Positions 1 through 10,504 of a stretch of 64,000 nucleotides of DNA are shown here, in pieces; the stretch's first letter is position 1; each line of letters starts with the position of its first letter. The stretch is taken from NCBI RefSeq assembly GCF_050003625.1, contig NC_134398.1, positions 200,812,583 to 200,876,582 of the forward strand, read 5' to 3'. This DNA is from Haematobia irritans (taxonomy: Eukaryota; Arthropoda; Insecta; Diptera; Muscidae). Made by a program: the position numbers and the translations under genes. The notes beneath the pieces are model-generated. The model made no database searches and had not been told where the DNA came from. It saw only the letters and a list, made by a program, of their open reading frames with translations.

Positions 1-1011
1 TGATAAAATACTGTTTTCTGAAGGGAAAAAAACGGTGGAAGCAAAAACTTGGCTTGATAAGGAGTTTCCGGACTCTGGAAATCAACAATAATTGATTGGT
101 ATGCAAAATTCAAGCGTGGTGAAATGAGCACGGAGGACGGTGAACGCAGTGGACGCCCGAAAGAGGTGGTTACCGACGAAAACATAAAAAATCCACAAAA
201 TGATTTTGAATGACCGTAAAATGAAGTTGATCGAGATAGCAGAGGCCTTAAAGATATCAAAGAAACGTGTTGGTCATATCATTTATCAATATTTGGATAT
301 GCGGAAGCTCTGTGCGAAATGGGTGCCGCACGAGCCCACATTTGACCAAAAACAACAACGTGTTGATGATTCTGAGCGGTGTTTGCAGCTGTTAACTCGT
401 AATACACCCGAGTTTTTCCGTCGATATGTGACAATGGATGAAACATGGCTCCATCACTACACTTCTGAGTCCAATCGACAGTCGGCTGAGTGGACAGCGA
501 CCGGTGAACCGTCTCCGAAGCGTGGAAAGACTCAAAAGTCCGCTGGCACAGTAATGGCCTCTGTTTTTTGGGATGCGCATGGAATAATTTTTATCGATTA
601 TCTTGAGAAGGGAAAAACCATCAAGAGTGAATATTATATGGCGTTATTGGAGCGTTTGAAGGTTGAAATCGCGGCAAAACGGCCCTATATGAAGAAGAAA
701 AAAGTGTTGTTCCACCAAGACAACGCACCGTGCCACAAGTCATTGAGAACGATGGCAAAAATTCATGAATTGGGCTTCGAATTGCTTCCCTACCCACCGT
801 ATTCTCCAGATCTGGCCCCAGCGACTTTTTCTTGTTCTCAGACCTCAAAAGGATGCTCGCAGGGAAAAAATTTGGCTGCAATGAAGAGGTGATCGCCGAA
901 ACAGAGGCCTATTTTGAGGCAAAACCGAAGGAGTACTACCAAAATGGTATCAAAAAATTGGAAGGTCGTTATAATCGTTGTATCGCTGTTGAAGGCAACT
1001 ATGTTGAATAA
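1..1011 (+). pseudogene. Mariner transposase pseudogene (D,D34D family), 5' end missing
   Basis: The product would be the mariner transposase, which binds the element's inverted repeats and cuts and pastes it at TA dinucleotides. The longest open segment is 200-892. It starts inside the helix-turn-helix region (KLIEIAEALKISKKRVGHI) and contains the catalytic-domain landmarks VTMDETWLHH (first Asp), HQDNAPCH (second Asp) and YSPDLAP. Homologous reading continues upstream in other frames (EAKTWLD near 40-57, then IIDWYAKFKRGEMSTEDGER from about 93). There is a ~7-nt loss near 77-88 and a single-base loss near 189. Near 820 another single-base loss shifts the frame exactly at the Ser-Asp codons that supply the third catalytic Asp; the original frame resumes and reaches a TAA at 1009-1011. 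The family gene is about 348 codons. All of this shows a dead copy. Confidence 0.92.
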
Positions 1012-1054
1012 TAAAAACGAATTTTGACAAAAAAAGAATGTGTTTTTCTTTGTT

Positions 1055-1078
1055 AGACCGGGGACTTATCAGCCAACC
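1055..1078 (+). repeat. Mariner right terminal inverted repeat
   Basis: AGACCGGGGACTTATCAGCC followed by AACC matches the right inverted repeat of Himar1-type mariners. It lies about 44 bases after the transposase stop codon, as expected. The next bases (GGAATATATTA) differ from the standard tip, so the exact insertion junction is uncertain. Confidence 0.85.
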
Positions 1079-1080
1079 GG

Positions 1081-1899
1081 AATATATTATACCAAGTATG
1101 GAGAAGCGGGAGGATAGGAGGATACCTTTCGGAACTCTGAATATGTATACAAATTGATCTAAAATGGACTAAAGCACTGGTAACGGTATTTATTGCAGCG
1201 AGCTATAAATAAAACGAAGAAACGATGACACTTTTTGGAGCTGCAACGAAACTGCATCAATTTTCTGTAATTTCAGGTCAAAAACCACAAATTAAAAGAA
1301 TGAAAGTAAAAGAGTCGTGGCATGCACCAGAATGAGATGGATCCATCTCATCCGAATCATCATGGTCATGATCCGAATCCTCATCTCATGGTCACAGATC
1401 TGTACATATTTTAAAAATTCTGTCATATTTAGAAAATGAAGGCTTTACATTTAAACTATAGTACCCCTTTCTGTTTTGATAGAGGTGCTTGTTCCGTGAA
1501 GGAGCAATAATGCGGACATGCGTCCAGTCAACATATATTAAAAATAAAAAGTTTCAAGCAACTCAAGTGGGTTAATGGCATCGCGTAGCTTTCTCCTTTC
1601 CATCCTTTGGCCATTGTTTCTTTGATGCGCCTTTTCCTCAGCTACTATCATAAACAAGGCTCTAAACATTTTTCACGTTTTTTCGCTTTTAACTTAAGTT
1701 TTACATTAATACAATTTCAATTCAAAATTTGTATTAAAATAAAACAGTTGAAATAAAACAGCTGACTTCGAATACTCTAAACTATTCTCCCTTATTATTC
1801 CCTTCCCCTTGTGTTTAGAGTAGGGGGAATTTATTGCTGGGGAAATGAATTCCCAGGGAACACATTCCCCAGGGAATATTCAGAATTGGGCTAATAGAT
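1081..1899. other. Non-coding spacer with a 20-bp perfect palindrome
   Basis: No gene is visible. ATGAGATGGATCCATCTCAT at 1332-1351 is a perfect palindrome, followed by several ATCATGGTCATGATCC-like short repeats. Near 1830-1885 there is a cluster of GGGGAA/TTCCCC inverted motifs. The last eight bases (1892-1899) are the left target duplication of the next element. Confidence 0.5.
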
Positions 1900-2771
1900 T
1901 AGTGTTGGGAAAGTAACGAGTATTTGATTACAAGTACTCGTTACTGACTAATTTTATGAGTACTCGTTACTAGTAAATGAGTACTCAATATCTTCAATGC
2001 CAGTTTTTTCTTCTAACGGTAAGTAAGTTGGCGGTTTGGAAGTAAAATTCTTGGCTTCTTGGAAAATGTTAATTGAAGTTTTCGAAAATCGTTTTATCAG
2101 TTAAAATGACACGAAAAGGATATATGGTTTCATCTTTGAAGAAAGTGAAAAATTTATCTGATTTCTTAAAAACGTTTGCATTTGAAAAAAAAATTGCATT
2201 GGGTGTAGGTGGGAGCTTTAATTTAAAGAATCACATGGATCACGTCTCATGCGAATAGTATGAATAATAATGTCGTTGATTTCAGCTTGTTCAATCCAAT
2301 TGTTTTCAGAGAAGGGCCCAAGCTTATTCAAAAACCCATGGAAGATTTCAACATTGGGTCGCGCGATAAAAATGATCGCTAAATATTTGCATCCACTGTC
2401 AATGGTGGATTTAAAAAGTTTGCAAATTGCAAGCATCAGTAATACACAATGCCATCTAGATATACCCTGACGAAAAAATACCGAATAGTGAATACGAAGT
2501 TGGCTCTAAAAATTTTAATGATTGGTAAAAATCTTTTTCTAACGAGACCCATATATCTACAACACCACATTTTATAACACTAGAATGAAACTGGATGTAA
2601 TCTGCTTTTCTATGCCGTTTTTAAATTTTGAAAAGAAGAAAATATTATTAAAAATTGCCCACAATGTCTTTTTTAACTTTTTTTATAAAAGTAACGAGTA
2701 GTAACGAGTACTCAATTCAAAAGTAACGAATAGTAACGAGTAGTCAAAAGTAATCAAAATTTACAACACTA
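1900..2771. mobile_element. hAT-like MITE (family TAGTGTTGGG), copy A, 872 bp
   Basis: The element begins TAGTGTTGGGAAAGTAACGA and ends TTTACAACACTA. The ends are inverted repeats (TAGTGTTG/CAACACTA), and the subterminal regions are rich in AAGTAACGAGTA-type repeats on both sides. It is flanked by a perfect 8-bp duplication, TAATAGAT (1892-1899 and 2772-2779). An 8-bp duplication is the hAT superfamily signature. No transposase is recognisable inside, so it is non-autonomous. A second copy lies at 19492-20632. Copy A keeps the uninterrupted TTATTAAAAATTGCCC site (about 2645-2660) where copy B carries a piggyBac-like insertion. Confidence 0.88.
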
Positions 2772-3111
2772 TAATAGATACAGTCTCAGCTACGTTTAAA
2801 TATGATTTCTTTACATCAAAATGCTTTTCTTTATTTTACGGAAAATTTGCCTTACTTCCTAGACATACGACTTTAACAGATTCGTATCCTAAATTTAAAA
2901 TGAAACAAATTTTTGAAGCAAAGACTATAAATTTTCTTTTAATAAAAATTTCACTATTTTAAAGAAATTTGTTCTTATTATTGTGTAAATTGTGTGTCCC
3001 AATATTTAGGTTGCATAATCTTCCATGTTAGGTCAATATTTTCTTCTGTTATGTGCTCAATAAAACAATTCTATGGTGGATATCTATATAATTATTTTCA
3101 AAATTTTCGTA

Positions 3112-3398
3112 CACACAAAAAAATTTCACGAAAATTTTTCCAATTAAAATTTTAATTGCGTTTTAAAAAATATTCAACTAAAATTTTAATTGATTCAACA
3201 AATTTTTTAATTGAAACAAAAATCAATCACAAAAATAATAGTATCAATTAATTTTTTAATTGGATCAATTAACTTTTTAATTGACCTTCAATTAATTTTT
3301 TAATTAATACTATAATTTCTGTGATTGAAGACATTTCAATTAAAAATTAATTGGATCAATTAATTTCGTGATTGAATCAGAAAAAAATTTTTTGTGTG
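3112..3398. mobile_element. 287-bp TA-flanked MITE (family CACACAAAAAAATTTCACG), copy 1
   Basis: The ends are inverted repeats: CACACAAAAAAATTT at the left and AAATTTTTTGTGTG at the right, flanked by TA on both sides (3110-3111 and 3399-3400). The interior is made of repeated TTAATTG/CAATTAA motifs, including CAATTAATTTTTTAATTG palindromes. The small size, TIRs and TA duplication fit a Tc1/mariner-type MITE; that superfamily assignment is inference. Near-identical copies lie at 15183-15470 and 15768-16055, with fragments near 27889 and 29932. Confidence 0.85.
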
Positions 3399-3639
3399 TA
3401 AATATATTTATGTGTTACCCTGTATACTCTTATTTTCCCCATTTCTATAATTAAGAGCATCACATTGCTGAAGAGAATGTGTTATACATGGTGGCTCTCA
3501 TCCCAATCAATGCAGAGAGTACGCTCACATAACAGAACAAAAATGTACAGAATCGTATCTGAAATTGTATATTGCGCGCGCTCTCAACTTGCTCTTTTTG
3601 TACTGCGACAGATACAATTTTGTATTGGATTGGATTTTT

Positions 3640-3690
3640 AAAGAAAAATCAGTCATTGAGTACACAGCGATGAATATGCATCGTTAAAGA
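3640..3690 (+). promoter_or_regulatory. Candidate Inr-type core promoter
   Basis: TCAGTC at 3649-3654 matches the fly initiator consensus (TCAKTY), which would put +1 at 3651. GCATC at +28 to +32 matches four of five positions of the downstream promoter element. Upstream (3560-3600) there are CGCGCGCTCTC and GCTC motifs of the GAGA-factor type. The sequence downstream changes at once to a CAACAA-rich stretch that resembles fly 5' untranslated exons. The initiator is short and common, so this rests mainly on the combination. Confidence 0.3.
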
Positions 3691-4574
3691 CGGTTACGTT
3701 ACGCGTTTTGTCCGTTTTTTTGCCTCCAACACAACAGAAAAATAATAAACAAAAAGTAAAAAAGAAAAAGAAACACAAATACAACAACAACAAAAAAGAA
3801 AATGGAAAGAATTAATGCAATAACAACAAACGGTCTTTAGTTGTTGTAGTAGTACGATACCCATTATTCTACATACCTACAAATACATCTCCAACAACAA
3901 CAACATAAAGAAGATAGCAGCACCTCCACCACAACCACCACCATCTACAATATCAGCAGCAGCAGCAAATAATAATAAAACAAAATAAAAAATGTGAAAT
4001 TAAAACAATTTTTTCGAATGCACAGAGCAACAAAATAAAGAAGCAAGCAAATAAAAAAAAGAAACAAAATAATTACCACCACACACAACACACAAAATCT
4101 ATTTAAAATAAAATTCAAAATAAAGAGAAATAAAAACAAGTTTTTTTGTGAAAATAAAAATACATAAAATTTAAGAAAAAAATAATAGAAATTGTTCAAA
4201 GAGAAAATACAAAATATTGAGGAAAAAAATTATTGAATTTTTCAGCAAAACCAAAGTTTTTCAAATAAAATCAAAAAATAAGAGCAAGTAAGCGAGTGTT
4301 TGAAAAGCAAAAAAAATCGATGTTTACTTCAGTCTGTGCGTTGAAAAATATTGCAAAATTTGAGAATTAAGAAATTCAAAAAAAAAAAAATCATAAAAGT
4401 GCATCTGAAAATTATTGTGCAAAAGTGCAAAGATCTCTAATTAATGGTTGAAAAATTTACAAATTAAAAAAATAATAATTGCATAGAAAAAAATTCTAAA
4501 AAAAGAAAAATTTTAGAGAAAAAGCAAAAGAGAAAAAAATCTACAAAAATTATAGTGGGAGTGATTTTCTAACT
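3651..4574 (+). other. Candidate untranslated first exon
   Basis: From about 3720 the strand is strongly biased to A and C (ACAACAACAACAA, CACCTCCACCACAACCACC, CAGCAGCAGCAGC), as in long untranslated leaders of fly developmental genes. It ends at AAAAG|GTAAAT (intron start 4575), a good splice-donor match. No long open frame is present. The repeat content of the flanks (MITE before, ~180-bp repeats after) is absent here, which suggests constraint. The gene is not identifiable from this exon. The reverse strand is open for 84 codons at 3945-4199, but this is only the complement of the low-complexity leader. Confidence 0.35.
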
Positions 4575-6150
4575 GGATCAAAAGGTAAATAAATTTCATC
4601 ATTGATGAAATTTTTTTATTAAATGGAGAAAAAAAGAAAATAAATTAAACGCAATTTTTTTAAATCACTATTATTGACTATGTTAATATTATCAAAATAA
4701 ATATTGCAGTGCGAAATTGTTACGTTTAATTACAAAAATATTTTTGCGACATCTTAATCTTAAATTTAACAGATTTCGTCTTCGATTGTTATATTATTTA
4801 TTTTATTATAGATTTTTTTTTTTAGATTTTAAGGTTAAAATTTACGAAAAAAATATTTTCTAGCAACGAAAAATAAAATACATTGTTGGACAATTAAATT
4901 ATTAGGTTTAATTAAAAAAAATATATTTTTTTTTTCAAATGAATTTTATGATTAACAGATTTCACCATAAATTTGGATTTAATTGGCAATAAGAAATTTT
5001 ATTTACAATAATATAGGATTACAAAAATATTACATAAAATTAAATCACTTTTTTATTTAATATTTTTTATTTAATTTTTTAATTTAATTTAAATCATAAT
5101 ATAAGCTAAGAAATTTAATGGTAACAAAACTTGAAATAGAAAATGTTTATGTAAACAGAAATCATAAAAAAATGTATTTAATTTTTTAGTTAAATAGTTA
5201 AAAAAAAACTAAATAATTTATTTTATTATTTAACATTTTAAGCTTTTAAAAATAAACACTTTCGGAAAAAAATACAATTTTTTTAGCTAGGAAAAATAAA
5301 ATACATTATTGGACAATTAAACTAAATATTTTAATTTTAAAATTTAAATTATTATTATTATTTTTTTTTTTTATTAAATTTACTCAAATTCAGATTTTCT
5401 AAAATGATAAATAACGACCAAAATTAATTAATAAATCCATTCTATTCTATAAACAAAGGGTTTTAAATATAAAATTAATTTAGTTTTAGCGCCACTAAAA
5501 CGATGTTGATTTACTGAAAAAAATATATGAAATTCATTTCAAAACTCTTATTTTACAAAATTCATAGTTTTATTATATAGGTGTAGCCCCCAGAAAAAAG
5601 TCCACTAAATTTTTTATATCCGATTTAACTTTAGTTCATTTAACTTTTGTTTGGTACATTGTGCCTAATGTGTTTTTTGTTTTAATTATGTTTTGTTTAC
5701 TTTAATGACTTGAACTAAAAATGAGAAAAAAATTAAAGTTAAAGTAAAGTATATACACAACTTTACTAAATTTGAAAATAGTTCTTATTTTTTCTAAACA
5801 AGGGCGGAAGTTTACTGAAATTGATTTCCTATGTTTCTAAAATGAGTAATTTTTTCTTAAATTGTGTCTGTCTTGAACTTCATATAGCGCTAAAGATATT
5901 TTAGCTCCATTTTTTTCCTTTAAAATATGAAGTTTTCTTAAATTTTAATTTAAAGTAATAAATTTTCTTCAATTTTAAAATAATTATTTACTTATTTGTA
6001 TCATGTTCAATTATATTTCTGTTAAATTTTACTTAAATAAACCTACGTTTTCTTTCATTGTGGTTTCACTATTTTCTGGTTTCGACAATATTTAAAAAAA
6101 AAATAATAATTTAATCGAAGTTTACCTGAGAGTTTGATTTATTTAGATAT
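4575..6150. other. A+T-rich sequence with a possible decayed TIR element
   Basis: No gene is seen. 4575-5550 is A+T-rich with A and T runs. About 5590-6070 resembles the family of the interrupted element at 17919-21023: it starts CAGAAAAAAGTCCACTAAA, carries an AAAGTTAAAGTAAAGT segment and ends near GTGGTTTCACTA. I regard it as a diverged relative with uncertain limits. Confidence 0.3.
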
Positions 6151-8205
6151 ATCCTGAAAGAAAATTTTTCATTCCTGAAGAACGATTTACAAAACCAGTA
6201 ATTTTTTTAAATCTTTAAAAACTGATAAAAAAATTAAAGACAATTGTTGCGAAGCTTTTCTTAAATTTGGTTTCTTGAGCTCGTAAAGAAAATATTTTAC
6301 GACAAAGGGAATTTCATTTGTCTATAATTTCGTTCCGGAGAAAAATATATATTTTTTGGGTGTAGTACCTAAAAATTACCTTAAACATTATTTTAAAAAA
6401 TCTTTAAAAACTAATAAAAAATTAGAGACAATTAATGCGAAGCTTTTCAAAATTTCGGTTTCATTTGCTGTTAAAAAAATATTTAATAACAAAGGGAATT
6501 TCGTTAATCTAAAATTTCGTTCTGGAGAAAAGTATTTTTCTTTGGGGTTAGGCCAAAAACAACAATAATGGTAGTAGGTACATTAAAAATTTATTTAAAA
6601 AATCTTTAAGTACGAAAATTACAGACAATTGTTGCAAAGCTTTAATTAAATTCGGTTTCATTTGCTCTTAAAAAAATATATTATTATATTATAACAAAGG
6701 GAATTTCGATTGTCTAAACTTTCGTTCCAGAGAAAAATATGTTTCTTTGACAATTGTTGCATAGCTTCTCAAAAATTCGATTTTATTTGCTCCTAAAGAA
6801 AATAAATTTCGCTACGGAGGAAAATATTTTTTTTTTGCTGTAGTAGGTACCTTAAAAATGTATTTAAAAATCTTTAAAACTAATAAAAAAATAGAGACAA
6901 TTGTTGCAAAGCTTTTCTTAAATTTGGTTTCTTGAGCTCGTAAAGAAAATATTTTACGACAAAGGGAATTTCATTTGTCTATAATTTCGTTCCGGAGAAA
7001 AATATTTTTTTGGGTGTAGTACCTACAAATTACTTTAAAAAGTACCTTAAAAATTATTTTAAAAAAAATCTTTAAAAACTAATAATTAAATTAGAGACAA
7101 TTATTGCGCAGCTTTTCATAAATTCGGTTTCATTTGCTGTTAAAAAATATTTAATAACAAAGGGAATTTCGTTTGTCTATAATTTCGTTCCGGAGAATTT
7201 TTTTTCTATGGGTGTAGTAGGTACCTTAAAATTTATTTTAAAAATCTTTAAAAACAAAAAAAAATATGGAGGCAATTATTACAGAGCTTCTCAAAAATTA
7301 GGTTTCTTTTGCTCTTAAAAAATATTTTATAAGGAAAGGAAATTTCGTTGGTCTAAAATTTCGTTCCGGAGGAAAGTATTTTTTGTTTGGTGTGGTAGGT
7401 ACCTTAATTTTTTTTTAAATATTTAAAAACTAAAAAAAAAAAAATGGAGACAATTATTGCAAAGCTTTTCAAATATTCGGTTTCATTTGCTCTTAATAAA
7501 AATATTTTATAACAAAGGGAATTTCGTTTGTCTATAATTTCGTTCCGGAGAAAAATATTTTTCTTTGGGTATAGTCCCTTTTATATATCAAATCTATGAA
7601 GGTCAGAACGTAAAAATATAAGATAAATTTTCATATCTTAATCGAACAATTTTTATGTAGAAATATCGACTGTCTTGTTCCCGGTGCATAAATGAGAAAA
7701 TTCACAAAAATTAAGTGAAACCACCATGAAAAAAATATATATTTATTTTAGAAAAAAAAAAATAACTACAATTTATTACCACTGCGGATTTGATTCAAAG
7801 TAACTAATAATTTTGAAAAAAAAAATATATAAAATATAAAAAATATTTTATAAGGAAAGGAAATTTCGTTGGCCTAAAATTTCGTTCCGGAGGAAAGTAT
7901 TTTTTGTTTGGTGTGGTAGGTACCTTAATTTTTTTTTAAATATTTAAAAACTAAAAAAAAATTGGAGACAATTATTGCAAAGCTTTTCAAATATTCGGTT
8001 TCATTTGCTCTTAATAAAAATATTTTATAACAAAGGGAATTTCGTTTGTCTATAATTTCGTTCCGGAGAAAAATATTTTTCTTTGGGTATAGTAGATACT
8101 TTAAAAATACATTGGTATACATCCCTTTTATATATCAAATCTATGAAGGTCAGAACGTAAAAATATAAGAAAAATTTTCATATCTTAATCGAACAATTTT
8201 TTAAT
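6150..8205 (+). repeat. Tandem array of ~180-bp repeats (about ten units)
   Basis: The phrase TTTCGTTCCGGAG or a close variant recurs at about 6330, 6517, 6722, 6811, 6987, 7187, 7361, 7541, 7881 and 8057. The spacing is mostly 175-200 bases. Each unit also contains GGTGTAGTAGGTACC, a GAGACAATTGTTGC box and ACAAAGGGAATTTCG. The last two units duplicate the 7320-7600 block almost exactly, separated by a ~220-bp segment (7690-7830) that resembles the left end of the element at 17919 (AAGTGAAACCACCATGAAA). An inverted copy of one unit lies at 28434-28640, so the family is dispersed as well as tandem. The 70-codon open frame at 6356-6568 is part of a unit. Confidence 0.8.
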
Positions 8206-8673
8206 ATTTTTCTTTTACCTCTTGATGGTAAGATCATTTATTGCCAGATAATTTTTTACCTTGTCCTATCATTTTGCAGAGCAAAATTTTCCTGCGATTT
8301 TAAATATTTCGCAGTATTTGGAACCTTGAAGTAAAAATTTCGAATGAATATGCGTTCCTCTTCAGAATAAATTTTATATTTTTTCTTCCTATGAGGTTGA
8401 GGAAAATTCATGCATTTTATATAAGCATCGTCCAGTCTGATTTCCTTTATATCCAAATCCCTATTATATGAGGATCACTTTTATATTGTAAAGTAAAATA
8501 AAGTTAATTTTTATTATTTTTTTTTTTTTTGGTTAACGTAAGTTCGGAAATTTTCATTTCAATAGATGTATCTATTTGTCCATAAATCTAAATTTTATTT
8601 CTACCTTTTTAAATATTTTTATTTAATTTTATTTAACTATTTTTCTAAAATCGTATTTTTGTTTCTCTTTCAG

Positions 8674-8856
8674 CGCAGCACTTTCTGCAAATAGGATTAA
8701 GGTGGCAACCCCTAAAAATCCGCCGTATCAAAGCGGGCGCGTAACGAAAACGTATCGTGTCGCATACGCACCGAAAATGATCCTTCGAAAGGATCAGTTC
8801 GCGGAGTCGGTAATACTATATTAAAACGACCAACGCGTCATGCAAAAAGGTTAAAC
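8674..8856 (+). other. Candidate second untranslated exon (183 bp)
   Basis: A strong acceptor (TTTTTGTTTCTCTTTCAG, ending at 8673) opens a segment that is markedly richer in G+C than anything nearby, and AAAC|GTAAGTG supplies a near-perfect donor at 8857. All three forward frames contain stops and the only ATGs give very short frames, so it would be 5' untranslated sequence if transcribed. It contains a 7-bp hairpin, GATCCTT-CGA-AAGGATC (8779-8795). The sharp composition change and paired splice sites suggest a conserved exon downstream of the one ending at 4574. I do not recognise the gene. Confidence 0.45.
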
Positions 8857-10500
8857 GTAAGTGCGTGATAAAGTTATTCGTAAAAGTTATTTCAAAATTT
8901 CATTTGAGAGAAATGTGGTTTTTGAAAAATAATTTCAAAAGTTTACAAAAACTCATATGAATGTGAATGAAGTGAGTATTATTTAGTTTTGTTTTTCTAT
9001 TTTGTTAAATAAATACTATTGCTCCAAATTAAAAACACTTAACGAGGAGGTGATTTGGTTTATACAATTGCGAAACAATAACAAAAAAATAAAAACGAGG
9101 GAAAATCAATAAAATAAATACTAAATGCAATGTTTAGTTTAATGAAAGAAACGCGCAAACACAATGAATATAACAAAAAAAAAAACCTAGTGGAAAAATA
9201 CTACAGAATGCGCCCCAGAAATTGCCTAACGAACCCAAGACGTCTCTACAGAAACAGAAGCAATAAAAATTATATACATGCATTGAAACTAATGAAATTA
9301 CACAGAGAGAAAAATAAAATAAAAATACATCTAAATGTATGGAGCAAACACGTAACGAAAGAAAAAATCAAGAAACCCTTTAATAAGAATCATTTGTTGG
9401 CTTTCCTTCGAAAAAGTTTTCTACACACACGGTCGGTCTATGCGATAAGGAATATCAGTATATCTTAACTGAAATTGTATTATTTTTTGTACGCAAAACT
9501 AGTTATAGAGGGCGAGTGAGAGAGAGAGAGAGAGAGCGCGCGCGAGAAAATGAATGAGGCTTGCTGTGATGGTTATCTAGGCAAATGAACGATGAACGAC
9601 TAACGTCAGTTAATGTTAAACAATCAACAACAATGATATAAAATACCAAGCAACTACTAATACTACAGCGACAACAACAACAACAAACTGGGGAAAATGG
9701 CACAACTAAACAAACAACAGCAGTGCCAAGAGTTTCAAGTGTAATAATAACATGAAATCCCTCTCTACCTCTTGCTTCCTTTCAAAACCCACCACCCCTC
9801 TCCCCCACATATACTACAACCCATCAACACTAAACACATCCATTCGTAGTGAATATCGCGCGTTCAACTCACTACACCGAACATATCAATGATAGTGGAG
9901 ACTACTCCATTGGGGGAAACAGATAGCATATGTGTGTATGTGGTGTTGGTGTATCTGCTATGCGAAATAAAGTCTTGGTATACACCTTGAGCACAACAAT
10001 GATGAGTTGTTTGTTCGGCTTCTTGGGTTGTGTGCATTACGAAAACGTCGTCATTATTATCGTCTTTGATTTTTTTCGTTTTGTGGGGACTTTCTGTCAA
10101 TTCGTTTCTCATTTCCTTTTGTGCTTTTGGTGGGGTTAGGTGGTGAGAGAGAGAGAGAGAGGGGGGGGGGGTTGACAACACTATTGAAGGATTTCTTTAC
10201 ATGCAAGGCGACGACAACTACAAGAAAACTGTACAATGCTTGAAAAAAATCTTGCTTAGAACTACCTTACGTAGATGATGAACATTGTTGCTTTCTCATA
10301 TACAATCGAATAATTTAATGAGAAAATATTCTACTTTCTTGATAGCTCCCCCATAAAAGGACGTAATTGTATAGTGTTGCCATTTATTTGAAAATGCCCA
10401 TCGCGGTTAAGAGAGTATTAAAAAAAATAATTAAAATACTTAATTCGATTGCTTGTTAATTTATAGGCGAATGAAAAAACTTAATACCGCGTGTTCCGAT
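8857..10500. other. Unique non-coding sequence with GA, GC and G microsatellites
   Basis: There is no convincing gene. A run of GA dinucleotides (9517-9536) passes into alternating CG (to about 9544), and a second GA run (10145-10161) ends in about 11 G residues. GAGA tracts of this kind are frequent in fly cis-regulatory DNA. A 112-codon Lys/Asn/Arg-rich open frame at 9130-9468 is treated as chance. The sequence is unlike the surrounding repeats and is plausibly intronic regulatory DNA. Confidence 0.4.
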
Positions 10501-10504
10501 ATTC

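Larger units (their letters stand above)
1..1080 (+). mobile_element. Mariner element, irritans (Himar1-like) subfamily, cut by the window edge
   Basis: This is a Tc1/mariner DNA transposon of the irritans subfamily. It contains a decayed transposase gene followed by a short 3' untranslated stretch and a right-hand terminal inverted repeat. The left end lies outside the window. The coding sequence closely matches what I know of Himar1, the horn-fly-derived mariner. The outermost bases after AGCCAACC do not match the usual Himar1 end, so the extreme tip is mutated or was lost. With at least three frameshifts it is non-autonomous. Confidence 0.9.

Noticed and set aside
9130..9468. 112-codon plus-strand open frame, Lys/Asn/Arg-rich
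   Set aside because: Composition follows the A-rich DNA, there are no motifs, no family resemblance, and it starts in sequence that looks intronic. Chance is sufficient.
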